This document shows positions 10,804 through 21,318 of a stretch of DNA of 64,000 nt, one piece after another. How positions within the stretch are numbered: the first letter of the stretch is position 1; each line of letters opens with the position of its first letter. The translations under genes were made by a program, and so were the position numbers. The notes under the pieces were generated by a model. That model was not told the DNA's origin, ran no database searches, and saw only the letters and a program-made list of their open reading frames with translations. Source of the stretch: Linanthus parryae (Eukaryota; Streptophyta; Magnoliopsida; Ericales; Polemoniaceae); contig JALGPY010000007.1 in the NCBI GenBank assembly GCA_023055425.1, positions 14,332,001 to 14,396,000 of the forward strand. Reading direction: 5' to 3'.

Positions 10804-12379
10804 ATCACTCCCACTTAAACAGTGCATAATCTCAGTAAGAAGACCTCACCAACAGATCAGGAATGTCCAAAAATCCCAAATTTGACTCATGTTTCAAGTC
10901 AATCGGATTCCTGAGCGTTGAGATATAGCCCAGACAAATTCAGACCACAAGCTTGCTAATTGGAACACTAAGTACCGCGTGCGAGAAGCACCAAATACCT
11001 TCTCGTGTGTAGCAAACTTCTTTTCCAGCAAGAATGCACAATATTGGTGCTTCCTTCCTCACGGGTCTTCAAGCAAACTCACACTAAGCCAACGACACCA
11101 AGTGTCGGCCCCCCAACTAACAGACCAATTGAGTGAAATAATTGACCCACAATGGAATTAAGTTACCTGGGTTTCTTTCTTGATCACGAGTTGCCGAAGA
11201 GACGAAAAAACTTAGCAGCCTTATTTTGCAAAACCAACCAAGCGGCTGCCGCAAGTTTGCTCCGATTGCAAAAAAAAACTTCAATTCTTTGCACCGTTTT
11301 GACGTGGCTCTGATACTAGTTGTTAGGATCGACTTTGAGCGATTTAAAAACGCAACAGAAATCAAAACGAAAATAAGCACGAACAAGTACACGACAATTT
11401 ACGTGTTTCACCAAATTGGATACATCCACGGTCGACACCCACTTCACTATGACGAGCGAATGAAAAGTACAAAAGATCTCCCAGCCTCTCTCTGTGATGT
11501 GATACCCTAACCCTACACCTACGTTAATTATATAGAGATAGCTAATACATGAAATTGCTTGTAAGCCCCTCAAGTTTAGACTATGTTACAAAACAGTCTT
11601 TAGACTTAACAAACGCCAACACAAGAAATAGGACACCAAATGGGTAAATCAGTCGTGGTTTGTTAGTTTGCTGGGTTTTCGCCAATTTGTTCATCCTCTA
11701 AAATATTTTTCATTTGTTATTAGTGTTGTTGATGTTTTATATTTAAAGTAGAAGATGTTCTTGGTGTTGATATTTTTTTGGTTGTGACGTTCTTGGTGTT
11801 TTTGAATATAAACATCGGTAAAAAAAAAGTTCAAAAGAATACACAGGGGCAATATTGTCTGAAAAAGTTTATCTCCCACTTTTCTAACGGAATATGACAA
11901 AGGATGCCAAGTGTCCAAGGAATATTTCGTCAAATGAGTGCAAAGTGTCTTTATTCAAAAGTCAGGGTAGCGGAGTGTATTTTATCCAATAGACAGGGAT
12001 GGTAACTGTCATTTTCCCTAAACAAATAAAAAATAAAAGTTTGTATCATGACTTTTGGACTATTTCATACCATTTCTCACGAACTAGAAAAGATCGTTGA
12101 ATGTAGAGAGACTTGGTTGTACGACCATGGTAACATAGCACCTCTCTAAGTTGTCCGCGTTACAAGCTATGCAACACAAATTACATTAGTTATTAAAATA
12201 AGTCATTTTAATTTAGTTGTCTTTATTAGGGCATCTCCACTTGTGTTATTCAAATTTCATGCAAATTATACAGAAAATTGTAGTTTTTCCTTTTGCATAA
12301 CTAATTTTTTTTTTGAGGAATTTTTTTTAGGGAATTGCATAACTAAAATTTGAACAACTTAGTTGTATTAGTATATCGT

Positions 12380-12563
12380 TGTTATGAAATATAACATGGG
12401 CTATTGGTAAATATCCACCACAAGTAGTAAACTCAAGTATTGTATTGTATTTAGCTCGTGAGCCCCCCCCCCCCCTAATGCCTGAGGCTTAGGGTTGGAG
12501 TAATAATACACATCAATAAGTTTCTCCTTATTGTTTCTCTCAATTACTTCTCGTTCTTTAACA
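12380..12563 (+). repeat. 5' LTR of the gag-only element
   Basis: TG..CA ends; pairs with 15243-15427. The primer-site region CGTTATCAGCACG follows at once. Confidence 0.85.
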
Positions 12564-12601
12564 CGTTATCAGCACGCTGATCTTGACGTATTCGAAGATC
12601 T

Positions 12602-13719
12602 ATGAAGATGTCGAATATTACAAAGCTCGCGTTCACCGCCCTTGACATCAGTGGCACTAATTATCTTTCGTGGACTTTGGATGCTGAGTTGCATTTAACA
12701 GCAAAGAATCTTGGTGAGACAATCAAAGAAAACAACACAGCATCCCGGAAGGATCGCTCGCAAGCGTTGATTTTTCTACGCCACCATATTGACAAGGTTC
12801 TAAAATTTGAGTACCTTACTGTTAAGGACCCCCTCATCTTATGGAACGATTTAAGAGAGCGCTATGAGCACCTAAAGCTTGTTCTCGTACCACAAGCTCG
12901 TTTCGATTGGCTCAATTTAAGGTTTCAAGATTACAAATCAGTGAGCATCTATAATTCTGCATTGTTTCGGATAACTTCTGAATTGAAACTGTGTGGTGAA
13001 AGTGTCACTGATAAGGCTTTGTTGGAAAAGACGCTCTCCACTTTTCATTCCTCGAATATTCTCCTGCAGCAACAATATCGAGATAAGGGATTCACCAAGT
13101 ATTATGAACTAATTTCGTGCTTGTTAGTAGCGGAACGTCACAATGAAATTTTGAGGAAGAACCATGCACAACGCCCCACGGGTTCACTCCCACTCCCTAA
13201 AGTAAGTCAAAATACATTCCCTGAAGTGAATGCTACTATTTATCATGGGCAGCACAATCCACGTGGTCGCGGACGGGGACGTAGATATGGACGCGGGCCT
13301 GGACGCGGTCATGGACAAGGTCGTGGACATGGTGCACATAGAACTTGGCACGGGAGTATTCAAGGCAAGTTACCTCAAATACAAATAAAAGAGGAAGGGT
13401 ACATGACAACATGGGAAGAGATAATGGGAAAATACTTGATGTTGCACCGTTTGTTGCACATAGAGAACGTCACCAACAAGGAAATCCATATCATCGTTGC
13501 GGCGCAAGTGATCATTTGTCTCGTAATTTTCGCACACCGACGCATATGGTTGATCTTTATAAAGCTTCCATGAAGGGGAAATTGGATATAAATCATGTTG
13601 AATTTGAAAAATCGCCTGAGGACTTTCAAGTTGATGATCTCTCTGCACCAAGTGAGGGTGAATTCATGACACCTATGAGGGATTTTGATGCGGTGGATGA
13701 AGATAATGCAAATTTCTAA
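12602..13719 (+). pseudogene. copia-type gag protein, frameshifted
   Basis: Begins MKMSNITKLAFTALDISGTN YLSW and continues through ILWNDLRERYEH, SVSIYNSALFRITSELKLCG and LLQQQYRDKGFTKYYELISC, the conserved core of a gag very common in plant gag-only elements. A Gly/Arg-rich run (GRGRGRRYGRGPGRGHGQ) precedes a frame change near 13345-13500. The other frame then carries a damaged zinc knuckle (YHRCGASDHLSRNF, first and last Cys lost) and RTPTHMVDLYKAS, ending at 13719. Two frames and the lost Cys mark it as inactive. Confidence 0.8.
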
Positions 13720-15242
13720 GAAGCTCGTTTAAATTTATTAGTTTAATATTAGCTTTTGAATTCAGTCTTTGGTTCCAGATTAGGATTTATGATTTTAGAC
13801 TATGTTATTTGATATTGAACTATGTTATTTTTTTTAGAATTTTCAATTAATGATTTAAGTAGGAGTTTTTGGATTACATCCTAAATTTCATTTATTACCT
13901 AATTACGATAATTCTTCTTTCATTTTTACTCATAGTTGATGATATTTTTTTAGATTAATAAAATGGTACATGTAAATTATCAAATCACCGTGTTCACGTC
14001 ATGAGGAGGAGAATTGATGGCATTGCATGACGTGATTATAAAGAGATACGATTCCATGAACAACACTTGATGCTTACCAATGAAATTCCAAATATTCAAT
14101 GGGATAAATGATGTTTGATGAAAAACTTGTGTAGATGATGCCAGAAGCATTCATATCTTGTTGGGATAAAGTTCTAAATGCTCTTAAAATACAATATTAC
14201 GAGGAAAATTTTGAGAGGATAAAAATATAACATTGATATGATTCAAACCAACGTTGGATTACGAATAGCCCTGGAAAAGGAAAATAGCTCATGGAGTAGC
14301 TATAACTCATGGGGTAGCTCAAGGTACCTTAAGTGTTGAATACAAATGTATGATCCTAAAATCAATGATTACTATAAGCGCCTCAAATTTCATGATTTAA
14401 GGGGGGAAATGTTGACTACATATACATTGGCAAAAATAGAGTCAACATATACTTGGACTATGATACGGGTTATTTAATATTTGAATACAAAGATCATAAA
14501 CATATAGTACTTTAAGTACTCAGCCAAAATATAAATTAAAGTCTATGCTATACATCCGCTATTAAGCGTGGGATACAATGAGATTAGATGTTTGTTGGTA
14601 AGCATGGGATCCATTAATGAGAAAAATGATATGGGATCATCGAAAAATAAATACTCAAAAATCATCTCACGGAGAGAATGATGATAATCTCTTTGTTAGT
14701 CCGGGGGACTACTAAACAACAAAACATGTTTTTGGAATAATTAGTTACAATACGATCGTACGATTCACAATTTTTGAAACTCATGGATGGTGATACTCAT
14801 GAGAAAGTTTTGATTGGCAGAAGCATTTATACTCACGAGTAGGATACGTGCATATTCATTTTTATTTATTTAATATGTATATATGAAATTACTATATTCA
14901 CATGGGTTATATTGTTATACTATTAGTCTCTTGTTCTTTTGAATGAATTTCTTTTTAGGTAAAAGGATGTTGAAAAGAGGCGGAGATCCAATCAAGTACC
15001 TAGGATGCTGCACTTTTTTTTTCCTTCGCTATGGTTTTTGTCCCACCAGATTTTTCCAAGCAAGATTTTAATGAGGCGGCCAAGATCCTTTTGATGAATT
15101 CCTGAAGAATGTCATCTCAAATACTTAGCAAAATAGAAACCACTTGTTGTACTCTTTTTCCGTAGTCATAGTTGTTTTTCCATTGGGTTTTCTATGACAA
15201 GGTTTTAATGATACATAGTTGTGGTGAATATTCAAGGGAGAG

Positions 15243-15427
15243 TGTTATGAAATATAAAATGGGCTATTGGTGAATATCCACCACAAGTAGTAAGCCCAAG
15301 TATTATATTGTATTTAGCCCGTGAGCCTACCCTAATGCCTATATAAGGAGGCTTAGCGTTGAAGTAATAATACACATCAATAAGTTTCTCATTATTTTTT
15401 CTCTCAATTACTTCTGGTTCTTTAACA
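15243..15427 (+). repeat. 3' LTR of the gag-only element
   Basis: Preceded by the polypurine tract AAGGGAGAG. Retains CCTATATAAGGAGGC, a TATA-like site lost from the 5' copy by a small deletion. Confidence 0.85.
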
Positions 15428-15593
15428 ATTGAAATGTATTTCTTTATTTTTAAGCATCATTTTTAAAGTACCATATTTGTCTAACAATGCTAACTAGTTG
15501 TAGATACTTTTGGAATTTTCTTTGAAACCATCCATTCCTTTTTCATTCAAGTGACAAGCCTAAACATTATTTGGTTTGGACAAATAATCTGGT

Positions 15594-16287
15594 GGTAAAA
15601 TACACTCTCACCGCCTCAAGTTTGATGCAAAGACACTTCTACCCCTTCTACTTTGGAAAATGACATATTTACTCCTTCAGTCTGCCAAAGTTAAGGACAC
15701 CTATACTCCCTAATTGTGATATAGTTAGTTTGGGATGAGTGTCTGTCACTAATAATAGTTTTTGGAACAAATTCTCCCTTTAGAGTATGGAATGACACAA
15801 TCAGGGAGTGTAAGTATCCTTATATTTAGCACACTTAATGGGTGAAAAGTGTCATTTCCCCGCACTAGAAGGTGTGAAAGTCTTTTTCTGGCAAATTTGA
15901 GGGGATGAAAGTGTCTTTAAACCAATAATTTTCAATTTTGCAGATTCATGTACTAAGCTCATTCCAGACGCTGTTAGAACTTTGAATTACTTTAATATTC
16001 TAGCAACTTATTTTTCTTAGATTATTTTTATCTTATTATGTTAAAATTGAGTTTGAAAAGTCTGTAACACAAAAAGTTAAAGACAAAAGGTGTACGAGTA
16101 TGATAAAAAAAAGTCTAAAAAAATGAATTTGGAAAGTGAATTAACCAACTAGCAACGTGGATACATAGAGGAGAGTGTAGGTGATAATAAGTTTGGTAGT
16201 CACACTGGATACAGATGAACTTTATCAAACTATGAGGGGTATAAGTGAAGATCAACCAAAATTAAAGGGGTGCAAGTGAATTTTACC
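15594..16287. repeat. decayed TIR element (MULE-type ends)
   Basis: Left end GGTAAAATACACTCTCACC, right end GGTGCAAGTGAATTTTACCC (inverted). Interior repeats of CAAAGACACTT and AAGTGTC type recur at 36958, 46318 and 48499, so it is a member of a local family. No target duplication is clear. The remaining 16288-16700 holds no recognisable gene. Confidence 0.45.
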
Positions 16288-16702
16288 CAACATATAACGG
16301 TGACGGTTCCTATTTTTTTAGGGATCAATATATTGATCAAAAATCTTCTCAAAATATATATGTGTGTGTGTCATTTTTTGTGTGTGGCAAAACCACTTGT
16401 TTGAATTATGCATGGAATCAACCAACAGTTTCTGTTATTGTGCCAATTCAACAAGAGAATGCTGGCAATGGCTCTTATTTTAGCCACAGGTTTGCTATCA
16501 GAAGGAAACATCGTAGGATATATTTTATTATATTGTAAGATTTGCTACACATATTGTTGTTACTCTATCATTCACACAAATTATCTGTTTCCGTCACCCA
16601 AGAGATTGATTTAATCACGCCAGGCAATCAATGAGTCACACCATAAACATGATAAGCTAAAAATTAACTGTTCCAAACGCAAAATAAACCATTCCCAGTC
16701 GT

Positions 16703-16708
16703 TATAAA
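16703..16708 (+). promoter_or_regulatory. TATA box of the Pro-rich protein gene
   Basis: TATAAA in GTTATAAAGAG. Transcription should start near 16735, which puts the ATG at 16711 upstream of the message and supports the ATG at 16768 as the start. Confidence 0.55.
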
Positions 16709-16767
16709 GAGTGCATATACGCATACAGACAAAATGCACCGGGTTAGCTACAAAGTCTAGCTTGCCG

Positions 16768-18690
16768 ATGACATTAAGGCGACTCAACTCAGTCCAGTCA
16801 ATTTTTCTAATATGTTTATTTTTATTTTTATCATGCAATGCTACTACACCCGCAAAGCCAGAGGGTAGAAGACAAGGGTTGTTCCCCGACCTTTTGAAAT
16901 GCACCGCGCAATGCGGACAAGAGACACTTCATTGTGGATTCCAGTGCCTTTCAAACGTTAAAGCACTTTTTCAATGCTTCTTGCCTTGTATCGGAAACAA
17001 TGTGCAATGCTTGGTAAAGTGTATTACTAGTCCGCCAAGACCGCCTCGTCCACCACCACTGCCACCTCGAGGCTCGCCTCCACCACCAAGCTTTCCACCT
17101 CCGCGTTTTCCTCCTCCACCAGGAGGCTCTTCACCACCACCTCCCGATTTCCGTCCTCCACCTCCAAGCTTCCCCCCATTACCTCCGCGTTTCCCCCCTC
17201 CTCCACCTCCAGGAGGCTCTCGACCACCACCTCCCGGTTCACTTCCTCCACCTCCAGGCTTCCCTCCACTACCTCCAGATTTTCCTCCTCCTCCACCTCC
17301 AGGAGGCTCTCCACCACTACCTCCTCCCGGATCCCGTCCTCCACCTCCAGATTTACCTCCACTACCTCCTCATTTTCCTCATCCTCCACCTCCTGGAGGC
17401 TCTCCACCACCACCTCCGGGTTCTCTTCCTCCACCTCCAGGCTTTCCTCCACTGCCTCCTCGTCTCCCACCATCTCCAGGAGGGCCTCCACCACCTCCCC
17501 CGGGATCTAGTCCTCAACCTCCAGGTTTTCCTCCACTACCTCCATTCTTTCCTCCGCCATCACCAGGAGGATCTCCACCACCACCTTCACGTTCTCCTCC
17601 ACCTTCATCTCCAGGATCTCCACCTCCGCCTCCAAGTTGTCCTCCTTGTCCTCCGTCACCTCCATGCTCTCCTCCTTCGCCTCCAGACTCTCCTCCACCG
17701 TCCCCACAATCTCCATCACCTCCAGACGAACCTCCTCCTCCAGAGGCACCACCTGCAGATGAACCTCCTCCTCCAGAGGCACCTCCTGCAGACGAACCTC
17801 CTCCTCCTCCAGAGGCACCTCCTGCAGACGAACCTCCCCCTCCAGAGGCACCTCCACCTCCTGACGAACCTTCTCCTCCAGAGGCACCACCTGCAGACGA
17901 ACCTCCTCCTCCAGAGGCACCTCCTGCAGACGAACCTCCTCCTCCTCCAGAGGCACCTCCTGCAGACGAACCTCCCCCTCCAGAGGCACCTCCACCTCCT
18001 GAAGAACCTCCTCCTCCAGAGGCACCACCTGCAGATGAACCTCCTCCTCCAGAGGCACCTCCTGCAGACGAACCTCCTCTTCCTCCAGAGGCACCTCCTG
18101 CAGACGAACCTCCCCCTCCAGAGGCACCTCCACCTCCAAGTTCTCCTCCATCACCTCCAGAATCTCCATCCCCTCCCCCATATTCTCCTCCACCGCCTCC
18201 GGGTTCTACTCCACCATCTCCTGATAAACCACCTCCTGACACCCCACTTCCACCTCCAGATGCTCCACCACCACCCGCGGACAAACCTGCTCCTCCAGAT
18301 GCTCCACCACCACCTGCTGGCAAACCTCCTCCTCCGGATGCTCCACCACCACCTCCATATGAACCTCCTCCTCCAGAGGCACCTCCTGCAGACGAACCTC
18401 CCCCTCCGTTGGTACCTCCTGCATACGAACCTCCCCCTCCAAAGGCACCTCCTGCAGACGAATCTCCTCCTCCAAAGGCACCACCTGCAGACCAACCTCC
18501 CCCTCCACAGGCACCACCTGCAGAAAAACCTCCTCCTCCAAACCCACCACATGCAGACGAACCTCCTCCTCCAAAGACACCACCCGCAAACAAACCTCTT
18601 CCTATAAAGGCACCACCTGCAGAAAACCATCCTCCAACCAAGGCACCACCTAACTCTACGAGAAAACCCAACAAAAATAGTAGTTTCTAA
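16768..18690 (+). CDS. secreted Cys-rich / Pro-rich (extensin-like) cell-wall protein
   Basis: Single exon, 640 residues from Met at 16768; an in-frame ATG at 16711 is disfavoured by the TATA position and because the later start opens directly on a signal peptide (MTLRRLNSVQSIFLICLFLF). Next comes a short domain with eight Cys in a doubled pattern, C-x3-C-x6-C-x3-C, nine residues, then the same again (CTAQC..CGFQC, CFLPC..CLVKC). The remaining ~550 residues are proline-rich: first SPPPP, PPPGS and PPLPP units, then PPPPEAPPADE repeats (17725-18138), and a Lys-containing tail (APPAEKPPPP). Such proteins are usually hydroxylated, glycosylated and built into the wall. Not a standard extensin (few SP4-Y units) and not a HyPRP (Cys domain N-terminal, no 8CM spacing). 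Exact function unknown. Confidence 0.8.
   Translation: MTLRRLNSVQSIFLICLFLFLSCNATTPAKPEGRRQGLFPDLLKCTAQCGQETLHCGFQCLSNVKALFQCFLPCIGNNVQCLVKCITSPPRPPRPPPLPPRGSPPPPSFPPPRFPPPPGGSSPPPPDFRPPPPSFPPLPPRFPPPPPPGGSRPPPPGSLPPPPGFPPLPPDFPPPPPPGGSPPLPPPGSRPPPPDLPPLPPHFPHPPPPGGSPPPPPGSLPPPPGFPPLPPRLPPSPGGPPPPPPGSSPQPPGFPPLPPFFPPPSPGGSPPPPSRSPPPSSPGSPPPPPSCPPCPPSPPCSPPSPPDSPPPSPQSPSPPDEPPPPEAPPADEPPPPEAPPADEPPPPPEAPPADEPPPPEAPPPPDEPSPPEAPPADEPPPPEAPPADEPPPPPEAPPADEPPPPEAPPPPEEPPPPEAPPADEPPPPEAPPADEPPLPPEAPPADEPPPPEAPPPPSSPPSPPESPSPPPYSPPPPPGSTPPSPDKPPPDTPLPPPDAPPPPADKPAPPDAPPPPAGKPPPPDAPPPPPYEPPPPEAPPADEPPPPLVPPAYEPPPPKAPPADESPPPKAPPADQPPPPQAPPAEKPPPPNPPHADEPPPPKTPPANKPLPIKAPPAENHPPTKAPPNSTRKPNKNSSF
17725..18138 (+). 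repeat. three tandem 138-bp (46-residue) units inside the Pro-rich gene
   Basis: Units begin at 17725, 17863 and 18001, period exactly 138 bp. Each encodes four EAPP-containing sub-blocks with the same order of PPPP and PPPPP spacers. They differ by only a few bases (for example GACGAA versus GAAGAA at unit starts), so the triplication is recent and length probably varies between individuals. Confidence 0.9.
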
Positions 18691-19129
18691 CTGTAACTTA
18701 ATATAAATAATCTGCCATAATAGTTATATACAACAGATTCTACAACGACTTCAAAACCGCCATTTAGAAAGGCGCATGGAAGGCTTTACGATGGTTACAA
18801 AAATACCATATTTAGAAAGAATGGCGATTTTCTAAGACTGCTATATCTGGAGACAATGCAACTACAGTTTAGAAATTGCTATTGGTTTGGTAGTTCAAAG
18901 AGCATTTCCGAACTAATATTTTTGTTGCCATTTGAAACCCCAGTTGCAAACTGTTGTTTTTGTGTTAAATAGCATTTTTTGAAACAAAGTTAAACATCAT
19001 ATTAATAAGAAGAACTGGGATCATACACAACGAATAAGGACTTCCTAATCTAACATAAATAAGTCCAAGGCACACGAGCCTAACGAAAACTTTCTAAACA
19101 AGGTTAGAACCAAAAATACCCAAGAAATA
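18691..19129. other. intergenic, no gene seen
   Basis: 3' flank of the Pro-rich gene. Several short repeats of CCATTTAGAAAG / TTTAGAAA type occur, suggestive of an old transposon's subterminal repeats, but no ends can be defined. Confidence 0.4.
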
Positions 19130-19337
19130 GGGTAAAAGACAAAAACCACCCCTTGAGTATGGATTAAATACCATGTCTCAATTTTTCTGAGACGAGGCCC
19201 GAATAAGGTTAACTATACAAATACACCCCTCATGTTTGGGTATATACCAATACTCCTCTGTCAGAGACAAAAACCTCCCTGTCAGTGGATGGGAGTTCGA
19301 CGAATAGCACCCTTCGTTTACAACCAATTAGTATAGG
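19130..19337 (+). repeat. MULE-type terminal fragment
   Basis: Starts GGGTAAAAGACAAAAACCACC, the same terminal motif as 26076 and 54591. The opposite end is not found; it may have been lost when the LTR at 19338 inserted. Confidence 0.4.
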
Positions 19338-21011
19338 TGTAATACCCCGAGTTACTAAATTTGTTTAAATAAGATTTATTTTTGATAAAATGTGATTGTG
19401 AGTTTCTAAGTGTCATTAGAAGCTGTTTTTTAGTAGCATTTATTGCCATTATTGAATTATAATCACAATTATGTAAAATAATATGATTTCACCTGGGGTG
19501 TATTTATGTACATATATTAATTTGGTGGTCCTTCAAATAGATGGAAAAAGAGAATGATGTGAATTTGTTGTCCAATAAAGTTCACTTTATGAACTAAGAT
19601 ATTGAATTCTATTAGTATGGTACTTCATCTACACTGGTCAATCTAATGTACCACTCCGTCCCAACTGTACCATTTCTTTAATTATTTGAACCTCCACTCA
19701 CCTTTAAAAGTTTCTTTTTTTAGTAACCTTAAACTGATTAAATGACAACAATATCCTCATTAATACCCCACATGTGATGTGATCTTTTGATAATGATGTG
19801 TAATTTTTTCCTCCTTATGAGGACAAAGCAGTAAAATACCATCATTTTTTGTCTTTAGTCCCACCTCCAATGGTGCATTAGAGGTGGGACGGAGTGGTAA
19901 TTATGTATATTGTGGTGTTAACATATTATAGGGCAACATTTCTTTTTTTCATGTGTCTCAAAATGATGTTTAGAAAACTTTGATACCAACTTTATCTAGT
20001 CGGCTACTGCATTGAAACTTAGGAGGTCTTATCTTTGTTCTGGAGACATATGTTTGGAGAGAGAGAAATGGTGTGTCTTGGTTAGAATTGAGAATTGGTG
20101 AGTCTGAGAAAGACATGGGTTGAGACAGATTTGAAAGTGAAGACTGGAGGAGTAAGAGACGGGAAAAGATAGCTTGGGTTTGAGTTGTTGGTTCGAGCAG
20201 TGATGAGAGAGAGAGGACAGAAGAGATGGTGAAGGGTAGTGATAGCCATAGTTAGAGTTGTATTTTAAAGTAATACCATGAGAGGTTGGGTCAACTGGAA
20301 GCTATGGATTTGGATATAATTTGCCATGGAAATTAGTTTCAAGTACTTGGACTTGGTCCAGTCAATAGCAGAGGGTCTAGTTTGTTTGGAATTCGGTTAA
20401 GGTATGGAAAATCTAATTTTTGAGGTTTCTTTTTTTTTTTTCTTTTTTTGAGGTTCCTACTATTACAGCCGATAATTGTATATTTTGTATGAGTGATTTT
20501 TACAATTTTATAATTATACGATTATTGACTGGTGATTGATAAATCAATGTGATAGTGTATTTGGTGTCACATTTTGATGTGTGATAATTGATTGTTATAG
20601 TAAGTGAATTTTAGATTGTTACTCCAGTATTTATTGAGTTGTTTCTCAACCCCTCTATCTTACAAGTTGCGCCGGAGCGCGACTGGATCGCGGAGTAGTG
20701 GTTAAAAAGTAAATTTTCAGTTAAAATAATTGTTTTTATCTGTTTTTTGTGAAAGTTTGAACTTTTTAGTCGAATCGCGATATTTATAACAAATGTCATT
20801 TTTGACGAGTTGGTGCAACCTTTTAAATAATTCAGTCGCGTACCAGTATTTCAGATATTTGATAAAAATGTGATTTCAGATGACTGTTTGTCATGCTGGA
20901 GGAGTTTTAAATATCTGAAATTGTTACACAGGTTGATGTTATCCACGCGTTTATCGAATAATTGATATTTTATTACTAAAAGTGTGACCGGGTCGTAACT
21001 CGGGCATTACA
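19338..21011 (+). mobile_element. solo LTR-like repeat with inverted ends
   Basis: Begins TGTAATACCCCGAGTTAC and ends GTAACTCGGGCATTACA, which are inverted copies of each other and TG..CA bounded. The end sequence resembles the solo LTR at 9285 (TGTAATAACC...GGGTCGTGACA). No coding region, no matching 5-bp duplication (ATAGG versus ATCCT). A Stowaway-like MITE is nested at 19651-19897. Confidence 0.6.
19651..19897. mobile_element. Stowaway-like MITE (Tc1/mariner), TA duplication
   Basis: TIRs CCACTCCGTCCCA and TGGGACGGAGTGG, TA at both sides (19649-19650, 19898-19899), 247 bp, AT-rich, non-coding. These are the hallmarks of Stowaway elements. Lies inside the solo LTR. Confidence 0.8.
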
Positions 21012-21318
21012 ATCCTTTCGTGCATGTACAAAACATTCTATTCTCTGGCTAATGAAAAGTGAGGATCTTGTAATTACAATTACTTTTTAGAAATTATAGC
21101 TGCAAAATCGTCCATTTTTTAGATCATGTAATTGCATTGATTTTTTTTAAAAAAAAATTGTCGGGTTTTAAATTAATATTTTATTATAAAAATAAAATAG
21201 TTCAAAAAAAACTTGGATATATGCTATGCTTCGCAATAAATGCACCCAATTCGAATAAATTTTTACTCAAAAAAAAGTTTACACGAAAATCAGGAAAAAA
21301 ATGTTCACTAAAATAAAA

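Larger units (their letters stand above)
8470..11610 (-). mobile_element. broken Ty1/copia element (5' LTR, leader, gag, start of protease)
   Basis: On the minus strand a 5' LTR about 11610-11321 ends ...CCTAACA, followed by the primer site TAGTATCAGAGCC just below 11319 and a ~500-nt leader. Gag starts at 10803 and is cut by a solo LTR (9285-10712), resumes at 9284 and reaches the protease motif VVDSGASF near 8490. Then the similarity stops: integrase, reverse transcriptase, RNase H and the 3' LTR are missing. The element therefore is a truncated 5' half. Confidence 0.75.
7922..12019. mobile_element. Mutator-like (MULE-type) TIR element, invaded by LTR elements
   Basis: The left end (GGTAAAAGACAGTTACCA and the ~85 bp after it, including ACACTCCGCTATCCTGACTT and AAAGACACTTTGCACTC) recurs inverted at 11932-12018 (GAGTGCAAAGTGTCTTT, AAGTCAGGGTAGCGGAGTGT). 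The same terminal family bounds the element at 26076-32724, which has a 9-bp duplication. No clear target duplication remains here. A broken copia element and a solo LTR account for most of the interior; the left internal part (8010-8470) and the part at 11650-11880 show no gene I recognise. It lies between the TBL start and the Pro-rich protein gene. Confidence 0.7.
12380..15427 (+). mobile_element. gag-only (TR-GAG-like) LTR retrotransposon
   Basis: Two LTRs of 184-185 bp (12380-12563 and 15243-15427; TGTTATGAAATATAA...TTCTTTAACA) bound a 2.7-kb interior. The left LTR is followed by CGTTATCAGCACG, the right one is preceded by the purine tract AAGGGAGAG. Only a gag-like frame is present; 13720-15240 carries no protease, integrase or reverse transcriptase I can recognise, so it depended on other elements. 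The LTRs differ at roughly a dozen sites plus indels (a 13-C run in the left copy), so it is not recent. No perfect target duplication (ATCGT versus ATTGA). Confidence 0.8.

Noticed and set aside
17027..18674. Long antisense frames across the Pro-rich gene (Gly/Ser-rich, Glu/Val-rich, Arg/Trp-rich)
   Set aside because: They are by-products of the CCT/CCA repeats; only the plus frame has a signal peptide, TATA box and an ordered Cys motif.
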